Shown: piece after piece, positions 5,790 to 13,549 of the stretch
How the letters are laid out: every line of letters begins with the position of its first letter
Numbering within the stretch: the first letter of the stretch is position 1
Translations under genes and position numbers: made by a program
Assembly: GCA_902493795.1 (NCBI GenBank)
Contig: CABUQZ010000030.1
Location: forward strand, 1-13,669
Direction: 5' to 3'
Source: an uncultured Clostridium sp.
Lineage (GTDB): Bacteria; Bacillota_I; Bacilli_A; RF39; UBA660
DNA length: 13,669 nt
The notes under the pieces: model-generated
What the model saw: only the letters and a program-made list of their open reading frames with translations
What the model was told of the DNA's origin: nothing
The model's database searches: none

Positions 5790-8201
5790 ATGAATATTTT
5801 AAGAAAACTTACTTTAAAAGATTTGAAGTTAAATAAGAAAAGAACAATTGGTACAATTATAGGAGTAATATTATCTTGTGCTCTTATATTAGTCGTTGGT
5901 GGATTCTTCTTTATACTTCATAATACTTTAATGGAAAACGAAATAAAATATGGTGGGTATTACCATGTTCTAATTGATAATCTTACTGATAAACAGGTTC
6001 AAGAGTTAAAACTTAATCGAGCTTTTAAAGACATAACAGTTGTTAATAAAGTTGGAGTTGCTATTACAAAATTAGAAAACATTGATGATTTTACCAAAGA
6101 AAATATTATATATTCATATAGCAAGGAAATTTATGAAAAAATAAAATATGAAGTTATAGAAGGAAAATTCCCTAAAAATTCTAATGAAATCTTAATTGAT
6201 AGAGCATATAAATTTTCGTATGATACAGAAGTTGGAGATATTATTGAATTAGACATTGATGGAGTAAAAAAATCTTATACAGTATCGGGAATATCTAATC
6301 AATATGGTGAATTTATTACAACTGGAGTAGAATCATCAACTTACAAGGCTTTTCTAACTTTAAAGAATCCTAGAAACTATAAGAAAGATATAAATGAGCT
6401 ACTTGTATTAGAAAATTACAAAAATGAATTAGAGTCACCAATTTATGGAAATGATTATTCTGTAAGAGAACAATTACTCATGTTAGAAACTTTGTCTTTT
6501 GACTCTGAATACAAGATAATAGTGGATTTATTTGCAGCAGTTATATTTGTAATTATGGTAACAAGTATCTTTGCAATTAGAAACTCATTTGCCATATCAG
6601 TATCAGAAAAAATTAAAATGTATGGAATGTTATCAAGTGTTGGGGCTACTAAAAAACAGATTAAGAAAATGGTTCTATTTGAAGGATTTCTTATAGGTCT
6701 TATTGGAATAATAATAGGTATTTTCTTTGGAATATTTGTTACATGGTTTTTAACTTTTGTTATTAATTATATTTCAGTAAGTGCCAATGTTTTACAAGAA
6801 ATTAATTTCGTTTATAATTTTAATATTTTACCTGTAATAATTGCAATACTTACAAGCTTAATAGTAATTTATCTATCAGTTATTAGTGGAGCAAGGAAAG
6901 CAAGTAAAACTAGTCCAATTCAAAATATAAGAAATGCTGGTGATATTAAAAACAAAAAGATAAGAACCCCTAAATTTATTAATAAAATATTTGGAATAGG
7001 TGGAGTAATATCATATAAAAACCTAAAAAGAAGTAAGAAGAAATATCGTGTTACAATTATTTCTCTTACAGTAAGTGTTTTCATTTTCATAGTTGCTTCC
7101 TCTTTAATTGATTATTCACTTAAAATGGTTAATATCCAATATGCAAATTTGAAATACAATGTATATCTAGGAAATGCTGAATTCATTAATGAACACTTAG
7201 ATGAACTACAGAGGCTTGATAACTCCTATACAATGTACAATGCCTTTAATGACTTATCGAGTTATAAAATTAAATATTCGTCTCACTTTAATAAAGATTT
7301 AATGGTATTAAGTTCAGATGATGGTTTAGAAGTTATTTATAATTATTTTTTGTATGATGATGAAAGTTTTAAAAAGGTTATGAATGATTTAAATCTTGAC
7401 TATGAATATATGAAAGATAAAATAATTATACTTAATAAAATTAGAAATCCAAGAAATGAAAAAAGATATATAAATGTTACTGATTATAAGAAAGGAGACG
7501 TATTAGAACTAGTTAATCAAACTTCTCATGATAGTGATTCTATCATTTTAGATATTGGTGCAGTATTAGTTGATAATTATCCTGTTGGACTTGAACGTAT
7601 AATGCAGAGTAATACACTAAATATAGTAGGAAACTATAAATATCTTAATAAGGATTGTTTTGAAAGTCATATTAGTTACATATATTATGATAGTGAAGAT
7701 CCTTACGAGCTTGTTAAAAAGATTAATGAAATAGATAAAAATATCTATGTTGATAATATTGAAGAGAATGTATCACAAAATAAGTCAATGATGCTTATTT
7801 TCTCAATAGTAGCTTATAGCTTTATTCTAGTTTTAACTTTAATTGGTGTTACAAGTGTCTTTAATACTATAAACTCTAATATGGAACTTAGAAAGAGTGA
7901 ATTTGCAACTTTAAAGAGTGTAGGAATGACTAAAAAAGAATTTAATAGAATGATTAACTTAGAATCTTTCTTCTATTCGTTAAAGAGTTTGTTCTATGGA
8001 CTTATTCTTGGATTAATTGGAAGTTATGTTGTATTTAAAATATTTGAATTTGACTACAGCTTTAGTTATATACTTCCACTTAAAGCAATTATTTTAGCAA
8101 TTGTATTTATAGTAGTTATTGTATTAATAATTATGAGATATTCTATAAAGAAGATAAACAAATATAATATTATTGAGACAATTCGAAATAATAATGTATA
8201 A
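5790..8201 (+). CDS. ABC transporter permease with two FtsX/MacB-type domains
   Basis: This 803-residue membrane protein is the partner of the preceding ATPase. ATG 5790 is chosen because GGGTGAT (5776-5782) lies 7 bases before it and the upstream part of the frame lies inside the ATPase gene. Two halves are similar in plan: TM1 (about 19-44), external domain (45-242), TM2-4 (243-264, 295-327, 345-366), a basic cytoplasmic linker, then TM5 (419-440), a second external domain (441-665) and TM6-8 (666-692, 728-750, 763-783). Each half has the FtsX coupling-helix motif, KMYGMLSSVGATKKQI (277-292) and FATLKSVGMTKKEF (705-718). This eight-helix tandem form differs from BceB, which has ten helices and one large external domain. 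External domain 2 is rich in Tyr and Asp. The module with a histidine kinase suggests a role in sensing or resisting an envelope-active compound. The substrate is unknown. Confidence 0.92.
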   Translation: MNILRKLTLKDLKLNKKRTIGTIIGVILSCALILVVGGFFFILHNTLMENEIKYGGYYHVLIDNLTDKQVQELKLNRAFKDITVVNKVGVAITKLENIDDFTKENIIYSYSKEIYEKIKYEVIEGKFPKNSNEILIDRAYKFSYDTEVGDIIELDIDGVKKSYTVSGISNQYGEFITTGVESSTYKAFLTLKNPRNYKKDINELLVLENYKNELESPIYGNDYSVREQLLMLETLSFDSEYKIIVDLFAAVIFVIMVTSIFAIRNSFAISVSEKIKMYGMLSSVGATKKQIKKMVLFEGFLIGLIGIIIGIFFGIFVTWFLTFVINYISVSANVLQEINFVYNFNILPVIIAILTSLIVIYLSVISGARKASKTSPIQNIRNAGDIKNKKIRTPKFINKIFGIGGVISYKNLKRSKKKYRVTIISLTVSVFIFIVASSLIDYSLKMVNIQYANLKYNVYLGNAEFINEHLDELQRLDNSYTMYNAFNDLSSYKIKYSSHFNKDLMVLSSDDGLEVIYNYFLYDDESFKKVMNDLNLDYEYMKDKIIILNKIRNPRNEKRYINVTDYKKGDVLELVNQTSHDSDSIILDIGAVLVDNYPVGLERIMQSNTLNIVGNYKYLNKDCFESHISYIYYDSEDPYELVKKINEIDKNIYVDNIEENVSQNKSMMLIFSIVAYSFILVLTLIGVTSVFNTINSNMELRKSEFATLKSVGMTKKEFNRMINLESFFYSLKSLFYGLILGLIGSYVVFKIFEFDYSFSYILPLKAIILAIVFIVVIVLIIMRYSIKKINKYNIIETIRNNNV

Positions 8202-8202
8202 T

Positions 8203-8227
8203 AAAGGCATCGAAAGATGCTTTTTTT
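8203..8227 (+). terminator. Terminator or attenuator between permease and regulator genes
   Basis: AAAGGCATC (8203-8211) pairs with GATGCTTTT (8216-8224), with one G-U pair, around a GAAA tetraloop, and a run of seven T (8221-8227) follows. It begins two bases after the permease stop, and its T-run touches the SD GGAGGT (8228-8233) of the response regulator. No promoter fits between them, so the regulator and kinase would depend on read-through or on a promoter inside the permease gene. Confidence 0.8.
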
Positions 8228-8238
8228 GGAGGTAGAAA

Positions 8239-8898
8239 ATGGTTTTACTTATTGAAGACAATGAATCAATATCAAGTGGTCTTAAGTTTTCTTTAGAAGT
8301 TAATAAATTTGAAGTAATTGTGTCAAATTCTATTTCTAGTGCAATAAAAGAATTAGAAAATAACCTTGATATAATTATTCTTGACGTATCATTACCTGAT
8401 GGAAATGGTTTTCAGTTTTATGAAGATTATATAAAGAATAAAAATATTCCTACAATATTTCTTACTGCAAAAGACTCTGAAGAGGATATAGTAAATGGTT
8501 TAGAACTTGGAGCAGATGATTATATAACTAAACCTTTTTCAACAAAAGAGTTGATAACTCGTATTAATAAAGTAGTAGGAAGACTTAATAAGAACAATAT
8601 AATAAAAGTAAAAGATATTACTTTTGATCTTTCTAAAATGGAAGTATTTAAAAATAATAATAAACTTAATCTTTCTAGCTTAGAGTTAAATATTTTAAAA
8701 GTGTTGTTTACTAATTTAAACAAAGTTGTTACTCGTGATGTGTTATTAGAACGTATTTGGGAGTGGACTGGAAATGATGTTGATGATCATACTTTAACTG
8801 TTTATCTTAAAAGAATTAAAGATAAACTTGATAGTGACATAATAGTTACTTTAAAGAAAGTAGGTTATAGAATAGATGAAGAACAAAATAGAACTTAA
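8239..8898 (+). CDS. Response regulator, OmpR/PhoB family
   Basis: This 219-residue cytoplasmic DNA-binding protein is activated by phosphorylation. The receiver domain (1-115) has the acidic pair E6-D7, phospho-acceptor D49 (IILDVSLPDGNGF), switch T76 (FLTAKD) and K98 (ITKPFS). The C-terminal winged helix (about 122-216) shows the OmpR pattern: LSSLELNILKVLF, a recognition-helix region DDHTLTVYLKRIKDKL, and the terminal hairpin LKKVGYRIDE. The SD GGAGGT (8228-8233) is 5 bases upstream. The kinase gene starts inside this one, overlapping by 23 bases, so the two are coupled. The regulator is the natural candidate to bind the 11-bp-period repeat at 5060-5080. It belongs to the class of regulators paired with detoxification ABC transporters, by context. 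Confidence 0.95.
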   Translation: MVLLIEDNESISSGLKFSLEVNKFEVIVSNSISSAIKELENNLDIIILDVSLPDGNGFQFYEDYIKNKNIPTIFLTAKDSEEDIVNGLELGADDYITKPFSTKELITRINKVVGRLNKNNIIKVKDITFDLSKMEVFKNNNKLNLSSLELNILKVLFTNLNKVVTRDVLLERIWEWTGNDVDDHTLTVYLKRIKDKLDSDIIVTLKKVGYRIDEEQNRT

Positions 8899-10018
8899 AA
8901 AGTATATCTTTTTTCTTGGTTTAGTATTTATAGCATTTGCTATTTTAAATATTTCCTTAATAAATTATTTTAATAGAAAATATCAAACTGTCTATGATGA
9001 AAGTATGGAAAAAATTTTAATGTATACCCAGGATGATAGTGCTACTAGATTTACAATTAGAGATAAAGTGTTTTTAGAAGATGAAATTATCTATAATAAG
9101 CAAAATAGTGTAGTAGTAGAAGGCATTGTAACTTCTATTACTTTAAATATTTTGTTACTTATTATTGTTATTATTATTTTCTATTTATATGAAAAGAATA
9201 AAACTAAAAAAATGGATGAGATATTTAGAATGGTTGAAGAAGTTTCTATGGGAAATTACTCAGTTGATTTTGAGAAATTTAGTGAAGATGAGTTATCAAT
9301 AGTAAGAGATAATTTATATAAAATCACAAAAAAACTTAAAGAAGAATCCATTAATTCTAAAAATGATAAAGTAATATTAAAAAACAGCTTAGATAATATA
9401 TCACATCAGTTAAAAACTCCAATTACTGCAATATCTATTTCACTTGATAATATTTTAGATAATGATTTAACAGATGAAAAAAGAAGAAAGTTTCTTTTCT
9501 CTATAAAAAAAGAAATAAGTAATATTAATTTTTTAATTAAAAGTATGCTACAGTTATCAAGATTATCTAGTAATGTAGTTAAATTTAATAGAAAAGAAAA
9601 TAGTCTTTTAGGTATTGTTAAGGAGTCACTTGAAAGAGTTGATTTATTAAGAGATTTGAAAAATATTAATGTAGAAATTTCAGGAGAAGACTCTTTCGTT
9701 TTATGTGATTTTAACTGGGAGATAGAAGCTCTTTCAAATATAATAAAGAATGCAATTGAGCATTCAGAAGAAGATGATACCATTAAAATTGAGATGTATT
9801 CTTGTGAAGCTTTTAAATCAGTTAAAATTATAAATCATGGTGCTTTAAAAGATAAAGATAAAATATTTAAAAGATTTTATAGTGGTAAAGAAACAAGTGA
9901 TAGTATAGGAATAGGACTTGTGCTTTCTAAAGACATTGTCGAAAGAGATAATGGTAAAATTTACGTTGATTCTAGTGATAACATGACAACTTTTGAAATT
10001 AAGTATTTTAACTTTTAA
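8876..10018 (+). CDS. Sensor histidine kinase
   Basis: This 380-residue membrane kinase is the cognate partner of the regulator it overlaps. TM1 (about 10-31) and TM2 (about 84-104) enclose an external loop of only about 50 residues, and a short HAMP-like linker follows. The dimerisation helix carries the phospho-acceptor H177 in DNISHQLKTPITAI. The catalytic domain has an N box IIKNAIEH (N292), an F-box-like IFKRFYSG and a G2 box GIGLVLSKDIVE. The G1 box reads INHG rather than the usual DxG, with Asn in place of the ADP-contacting Asp. VanS-type kinases also have Asn there, so this need not mean loss of activity. The small external loop suggests that it senses through its membrane partner (the permease) rather than by binding a large ligand itself. 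Translation probably depends on the upstream gene, since the SD (AGGT, 8862-8865) is weak. Confidence 0.93.
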   Translation: MKNKIELKKYIFFLGLVFIAFAILNISLINYFNRKYQTVYDESMEKILMYTQDDSATRFTIRDKVFLEDEIIYNKQNSVVVEGIVTSITLNILLLIIVIIIFYLYEKNKTKKMDEIFRMVEEVSMGNYSVDFEKFSEDELSIVRDNLYKITKKLKEESINSKNDKVILKNSLDNISHQLKTPITAISISLDNILDNDLTDEKRRKFLFSIKKEISNINFLIKSMLQLSRLSSNVVKFNRKENSLLGIVKESLERVDLLRDLKNINVEISGEDSFVLCDFNWEIEALSNIIKNAIEHSEEDDTIKIEMYSCEAFKSVKIINHGALKDKDKIFKRFYSGKETSDSIGIGLVLSKDIVERDNGKIYVDSSDNMTTFEIKYFNF

Positions 10019-10025
10019 TAGACAT

Positions 10026-10034
10026 TGTTATAAT
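10026..10034 (+). promoter_or_regulatory. Extended -10 promoter of the EamA-trxB unit
   Basis: TGTTATAAT is a perfect extended -10, and the expected start is near 10041, before the SD TAGGAGTG (10053-10060). The -35 is poor (TTTAAC at 10007-10012, 16 bp). I see no terminator after the kinase gene, so read-through is also possible. Confidence 0.45.
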
Positions 10035-10065
10035 TATTATGCACATCAAGATTAGGAGTGGTTAG

Positions 10066-10935
10066 ATGTTTATTGGAATTATGTTAGCAATTGTTGTTGC
10101 TTGTCTTTGGTCTTTTGGAGAGGTTGAATACTCTAAATTTTCTAAGAAATGCGATAGTGCTAATGTATATTTTTATCAATATTTTGCAAGAGCATTAATA
10201 TATTTATTAGTAGCTCTAATATTTAAGATTAATATTTTTGGTGAATTTGTGTTCGATGACTTTTTAAGATTTTTACCAATTATAATGTGTGATTTAATTG
10301 GTTCTTATATTATTAATAAAGCAGTTAAAAATGGTAAGCTTTCAGTAGTTAGTCCTATAATGGCTGCATATCCAATTGTAGATATTATTTTAGGAATTGT
10401 TTTGTTAAAAGAAAGTATTGGAATACTTGAACTTATTTTGGTTATTGTAATTAGTGTATCTATTATACTTCTTGCAACTAATGAAGAGAAATCAAAGTAT
10501 GCTCCACATCCAGTAAGAGGAATAGTGTTTGCATCTATTTATATGTTGTTAACGGCATTTTCTACTTATTTTGAAAAAGATGCTTATGTTAGTAATTTAT
10601 CAATTTATGATTTGTATTACTATAAAGGAATAATTTACTTTATTACTAGTATGTTATTTTTAAGTGTTGTTGGAGTATCTAAAGTTAAGCTTAAGAAGGT
10701 TTCTTGGAATGTTATTAAAGGAAGTGCAATTACACCTTTAGGTAATGTGTTTTATTCTTTTGCCTTAAACTTTGGGGATATGATGATAGTTACTCCAATT
10801 AGTTCGATGTACTCTGTTATTACTAGTTTTGCAAGTAGAAAAATGTTAAAAGAAAAATTAAATATTAAGGAAAGTATTTTTATTAGTTTGATTCTAGTTT
10901 CTACTATTTTACTTATTATTTTAGGATTATTATAG
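10066..10935 (+). CDS. DMT-superfamily transporter with two EamA domains
   Basis: This 289-residue integral membrane protein has about ten hydrophobic segments and two EamA-like halves. Each half ends in the typical block of a small-residue helix, a charged KE loop and a final helix (VLLKESIGILELILVIVIS near 112-130 and KMLKEKLNIKESIFISLIL near 257-276). The first helix carries the family-like ACLWSFGEVEYSKF. Proteins of this family export or take up small metabolites such as amino acids, sugars or drugs. The substrate cannot be predicted here. The SD TAGGAGTG (10053-10060) gives a clear start. Its stop codon overlaps the SD of trxB, so the two genes are almost certainly one transcript, although that does not prove a shared pathway. 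Confidence 0.88.
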   Translation: MFIGIMLAIVVACLWSFGEVEYSKFSKKCDSANVYFYQYFARALIYLLVALIFKINIFGEFVFDDFLRFLPIIMCDLIGSYIINKAVKNGKLSVVSPIMAAYPIVDIILGIVLLKESIGILELILVIVISVSIILLATNEEKSKYAPHPVRGIVFASIYMLLTAFSTYFEKDAYVSNLSIYDLYYYKGIIYFITSMLFLSVVGVSKVKLKKVSWNVIKGSAITPLGNVFYSFALNFGDMMIVTPISSMYSVITSFASRKMLKEKLNIKESIFISLILVSTILLIILGLL

Positions 10936-10943
10936 GAGGATTT

Positions 10944-11846
10944 ATGTTTGATATTATTGTAGTTGGAGGAGGGCCTTGTGGTCTTACATCAGCAATATAT
11001 GGAAAGTGTGCAGGAAAATCTGTTTTAGTTTTAGAAAAACTTATGTATGGAGGACAGATTATTAATACTCCTAGCATTGAAAACTTTCCTCTTGCTTTAC
11101 ACATGTCAGGAGCTAGTTTTGCTACTAAAATATATGAGCAAGCTAAAGAGTTAGGAGCAGTTATAAAGTTTGAAGAAGTATTAAAGATAAATAACTTTGA
11201 TGACTATAAAGAAGTTGTTACTAATAAAGAGACTTATCGTGGTAAAACTGTTATTATTGCAACAGGTAAAGTAAATAGAAAACTTGATTTACCTCGTGAA
11301 GATAGATTAGTAGGAAAAGGTGTTTCTTACTGTGCTACTTGTGATGGTAATTTTTATAAAGGAAAAAATGTTGCAGTAGTAGGTGGTGGTAATACTGCTT
11401 TAGAAGATGCGTTATATTTAAGTAAAATCTGTAATAAAGTTTATTTAATACATAGAAGAGAAGAGTTTAGAGGAGAAGATAAATCTGTAACTTTACTTAA
11501 ATCAACTAAAAATGTTACATTAGTTTTAAATTCTTCTGTAGTATCTTTAAATGGAGAAGAAAAGTTAGATAGTATTGAAATAATGAATACAAATGGATCT
11601 AAGAAAGAAATTGAAGTAGATGGACTATTTATTGCAATTGGGCAAGTTCCAGTAAATGATAATTTTAAAGATTTAATTGATATCGACGAAGATGGTTATA
11701 TAGTAGCAAATGGTAGTTTAACAAATGTTCCTGGTGTGTTTGTTGCAGGAGACGCAAGAAAAAAAGAAGTGTATCAGTTAGTAACTGCTGTTAGTGATGG
11801 TGCTATTGCGTCACTAGATGCTATTAAGTATATTAATTCGTTATAA
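10944..11846 (+). CDS. trxB: Thioredoxin-disulfide reductase
   Basis: This FAD- and NADPH-dependent enzyme keeps thioredoxin reduced in the cytoplasm. Its 300 residues are normal for low-molecular-weight TrxB. Visible motifs are the FAD fold VVGGGPCGLTSAIYG (6-20), the redox pair C130-A-T-C133 in VSYCATCDG, the NADPH fold VVGGGNTALEDA (145-156), the phosphate-binding HRREEFRG (170-177), and the C-terminal FAD block FVAGDARKKEVYQLVTA (266-282). Small departures from the usual sequence are Cys12 in the first GxGPxG loop, where Ala is common, and Tyr where the usual Arg precedes the Gln of the last motif. The SD AGGAGG (10934-10939) overlaps the stop of the upstream transporter. The 3' end overlaps the convergent CmpB-like gene by 14 bases. 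A TrxB-like NADPH:ferredoxin reductase is unlikely because CATC is present. Confidence 0.94.
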   Translation: MFDIIVVGGGPCGLTSAIYGKCAGKSVLVLEKLMYGGQIINTPSIENFPLALHMSGASFATKIYEQAKELGAVIKFEEVLKINNFDDYKEVVTNKETYRGKTVIIATGKVNRKLDLPREDRLVGKGVSYCATCDGNFYKGKNVAVVGGGNTALEDALYLSKICNKVYLIHRREEFRGEDKSVTLLKSTKNVTLVLNSSVVSLNGEEKLDSIEIMNTNGSKKEIEVDGLFIAIGQVPVNDNFKDLIDIDEDGYIVANGSLTNVPGVFVAGDARKKEVYQLVTAVSDGAIASLDAIKYINSL

Positions 11847-12333
11847 AACTATAAATAAAATCAATAAAGATTAGTGCTAATACTAAGTAGGTAATACTAT
11901 TTGGTATTTTTTTTATAATTTTATCTAATACTGGTTTAATTATATAAGTAACTACAAGTGACATAACTCCCCAGACAAAACTTATTTCAAGTGCTATATA
12001 ATGTCCGAAATTGAATATTAATTTATCATATTTCCAAAATACTTTACCAGTTAATAATTCTATTAGATTACCTCCAATAAACTCTAAAAGTGTTAGGACG
12101 ATACTTGATATTAGAAATAGACATATTACTTTTATAAATCTTTTAACTTTAAATCTATTAAATACTAAACGCATAATAAAAATAATAATACATGTTCCTA
12201 AACCATATATTGGAATCCAAGGACCTATTAGAAAGCCATTGTTCATACTGGGAAAGAACAAACATTTTAGAGTAGTTTCTAAAATAAATCCTAAAACTGA
12301 ATAAACTATAAAAGTATTTAGATAATATTTCAT
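11833..12333 (-). CDS. CmpB-type membrane protein (PF06541, putative ABC-transporter type IV)
   Basis: This 166-residue protein has about five membrane segments and is encoded on the minus strand. The pattern matches the PF06541 family by eye: GFLIGPWIPIYGLGTCIII (33-51) after the first helix, an intramembrane Glu in LLEFIGGNLIELLTGKVFWKY, then FNFGHYIALEISFVWGVMS. The name 'ABC transporter' in this family is historical. No ATPase lies beside it and its function is not established. The start at ATG 12331-12333 has a good SD, GGTGAT (12337-12342), and an extended -10 lies upstream. It converges on trxB with a 14-base overlap and no terminator hairpin between them, so transcripts from the two strands may collide there. 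It diverges from the acyltransferase gene. Confidence 0.87.
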   Translation of the reverse strand: MKYYLNTFIVYSVLGFILETTLKCLFFPSMNNGFLIGPWIPIYGLGTCIIIFIMRLVFNRFKVKRFIKVICLFLISSIVLTLLEFIGGNLIELLTGKVFWKYDKLIFNFGHYIALEISFVWGVMSLVVTYIIKPVLDKIIKKIPNSITYLVLALIFIDFIYSFITN

Positions 12334-12376
12334 ATAATCACCATTATTTATTATTTACTGATTATTAGAATAAATG

Positions 12377-12394
12377 TTTGTTACTTGTTTGATT
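12377..12394 (+). promoter_or_regulatory. Operator-like motif at the acyltransferase promoter
   Basis: TTTGTTACTTGTTTG (12377-12391) matches 14 of 15 bases of the repeat in front of the ABC operon (5060-5074). The second TTTG, 11 bases after the first, overlaps the -35 (TTGATT, 12389-12394), exactly as in the ABC operon. Binding by the same regulator is an inference. Confidence 0.4.
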
Positions 12395-12417
12395 TTTTAT
12401 TATAACAGTGCTATACT
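12389..12417 (+). promoter_or_regulatory. Promoter of the acyltransferase gene
   Basis: TTGATT (12389-12394), a 17-bp spacer and TATACT (12412-12417) with TG at 12409-12410 form a near-ideal extended -10 promoter. The expected start is near 12424, just before the SD AGGGGGA (12429-12435). Confidence 0.7.
12399..12407 (-). promoter_or_regulatory. Possible extended -10 for the CmpB-like gene
   Basis: On the minus strand the segment reads TGTTATAAT, a perfect extended -10, about 65 bases before the CmpB-like start. No good -35 is visible. It lies inside the spacer of the opposite-facing acyltransferase promoter, so the two would exclude each other. Confidence 0.4.
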
Positions 12418-12440
12418 ATACTCGATTTAGGGGGATTCTT

Positions 12441-13532
12441 ATGAATTTAATTGAAAGTTTAGCAGAAAAAAGAGAAGAAGAGTTAAGACCTTTTATTTCT
12501 AATGTTAATGATTTACGTGCTGGGGAAAAGCCAACTCTACTTTATTACTCATTAATTAAAAGTATTGGTGATTTGTTAGATCCAGATGATAAAAAAATAT
12601 TAAGTAAAGATTCTATTAAAAAAAGAGATAAGTATTATAAGTTAATTAAAATGGTTGGGCCTTTAACATTAAAAACAAAACAAGTTTTTGAAAATAGAAA
12701 TAACTTAATTGATTCAACTGACAATACTCCTGATAAAGGTATTGATTTACCTAGTGAACCTGTTATTTGGGTTTCTAATCATGCTTTTAAAGATGATACT
12801 TTAGCAACTATTTTAGCGTCTCAAAGACATCCATACATTTTATTTGGTAGTGTTCCACAATTTTATAATACATTTGATGGTGTTTTATCATACTTAAATG
12901 GTGTTGTAATGACTAATAGAAAAGTAAAAGAAAGTAGAGCAGTTTCTGTTTCTAAGGCCTGTACTGTATTACAAAATGGTGGAGACTTGTTGATGTTTCC
13001 TGAAGGAGTTTGGAATAAATCACCTAATGCTTTATTAATTGATTTATGGCCTGGAGTTTATAGAATAGCTAAGGAAACTGGTGCTAAAGTTGTTCCTGTT
13101 GCTCATTATCTTGGAGATTTAACTGAAAAAGACAAAAACGAAAAGATTCATACTGTTATTGATGAACCAATCGATATTTCTAAGATGGATGAGAAAGAAG
13201 CATTAACTTTAATTAGAGATACACTAGCTTCATGGCATTATTTGATGATGGAACGTTATGGGAAGACAACAAGAGATGAACTATTAAAGGGAGAAAACCC
13301 AAATGACGTATGGGAAAGATTATTAGAAGAAAGAGTAAAAACTGCTGATAGATATGATAAAGAAATAGAACTATGTGCAGATTATAGACCTAAGTCTATT
13401 GTAAGAAGTGAAAATGTTTTTGAAAATGTTGCAAATATTTCAAATGTTACTCCTTATAATGTAGCTTTTGTAGAAGATGCTAAAAAATTAGTTAAACAAA
13501 GAAAAAAAGAAGACTTTCAAAGAAGATTTTAA
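12441..13532 (+). CDS. Lysophospholipid (1-acylglycerol-3-phosphate type) acyltransferase, PlsC-like
   Basis: This 363-residue protein transfers an acyl chain to a lysophospholipid or similar acceptor at the membrane face. ATG 12441 is set by the SD AGGGGGA (12429-12435). The upstream GTG at 12408 lies in the promoter. The PlsC core (about 105-250) has the catalytic pair H114 and D119 in SNHAFKDD, a block II-like GVVMTNR (R160), block III FPEGVWNKSP (186-195) in place of the common FPEGTR, and a block IV-like VVPVAHY (217-223). I recall similar FPEGxWN forms in other gut Firmicutes, so this looks like a subfamily. About 100 residues before the core and 110 after it are extra compared with ordinary PlsC (about 240 residues), and the tail is helical and charged. 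No clear membrane segment is present, suggesting peripheral attachment. The acceptor is unknown. Confidence 0.87.
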   Translation: MNLIESLAEKREEELRPFISNVNDLRAGEKPTLLYYSLIKSIGDLLDPDDKKILSKDSIKKRDKYYKLIKMVGPLTLKTKQVFENRNNLIDSTDNTPDKGIDLPSEPVIWVSNHAFKDDTLATILASQRHPYILFGSVPQFYNTFDGVLSYLNGVVMTNRKVKESRAVSVSKACTVLQNGGDLLMFPEGVWNKSPNALLIDLWPGVYRIAKETGAKVVPVAHYLGDLTEKDKNEKIHTVIDEPIDISKMDEKEALTLIRDTLASWHYLMMERYGKTTRDELLKGENPNDVWERLLEERVKTADRYDKEIELCADYRPKSIVRSENVFENVANISNVTPYNVAFVEDAKKLVKQRKKEDFQRRF

Positions 13533-13549
13533 TAGTTTTCTTTTTTTTT
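13502..13549 (+). terminator. AT-rich terminator overlapping the acyltransferase 3' end
   Basis: A13502-T13515 (seven A, then GAAGACT) can pair with A13534-T13547 (AGTTTTC, then T), 14 bp with one G-U, around an 18-base loop that contains the stop codon. The right arm and tail form a run of nine T (13541-13549). The stem is weak in G/C, so efficiency is uncertain. Confidence 0.5.

Noticed and set aside
9406..9783. 125-codon open frame on the minus strand
   Set aside because: It lies wholly inside the histidine kinase gene, opposite its H-box and catalytic domain. It is Ser/Leu-rich as expected of an antisense shadow and has no convincing SD.
12011..12304. 97-codon open frame on the plus strand
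   Set aside because: It is antisense to the CmpB-like gene, whose family pattern and SD support the minus strand. The product is an Ile/Asn-rich shadow.
12408..12440. GTG 12408 as the acyltransferase start
   Set aside because: It falls within the promoter and before the SD AGGGGGA. ATG 12441 is far better placed. The same reasoning rejects GTG 768 for nfo, GTG 4794 for the 84-residue protein and the codon at 5757 for the permease.
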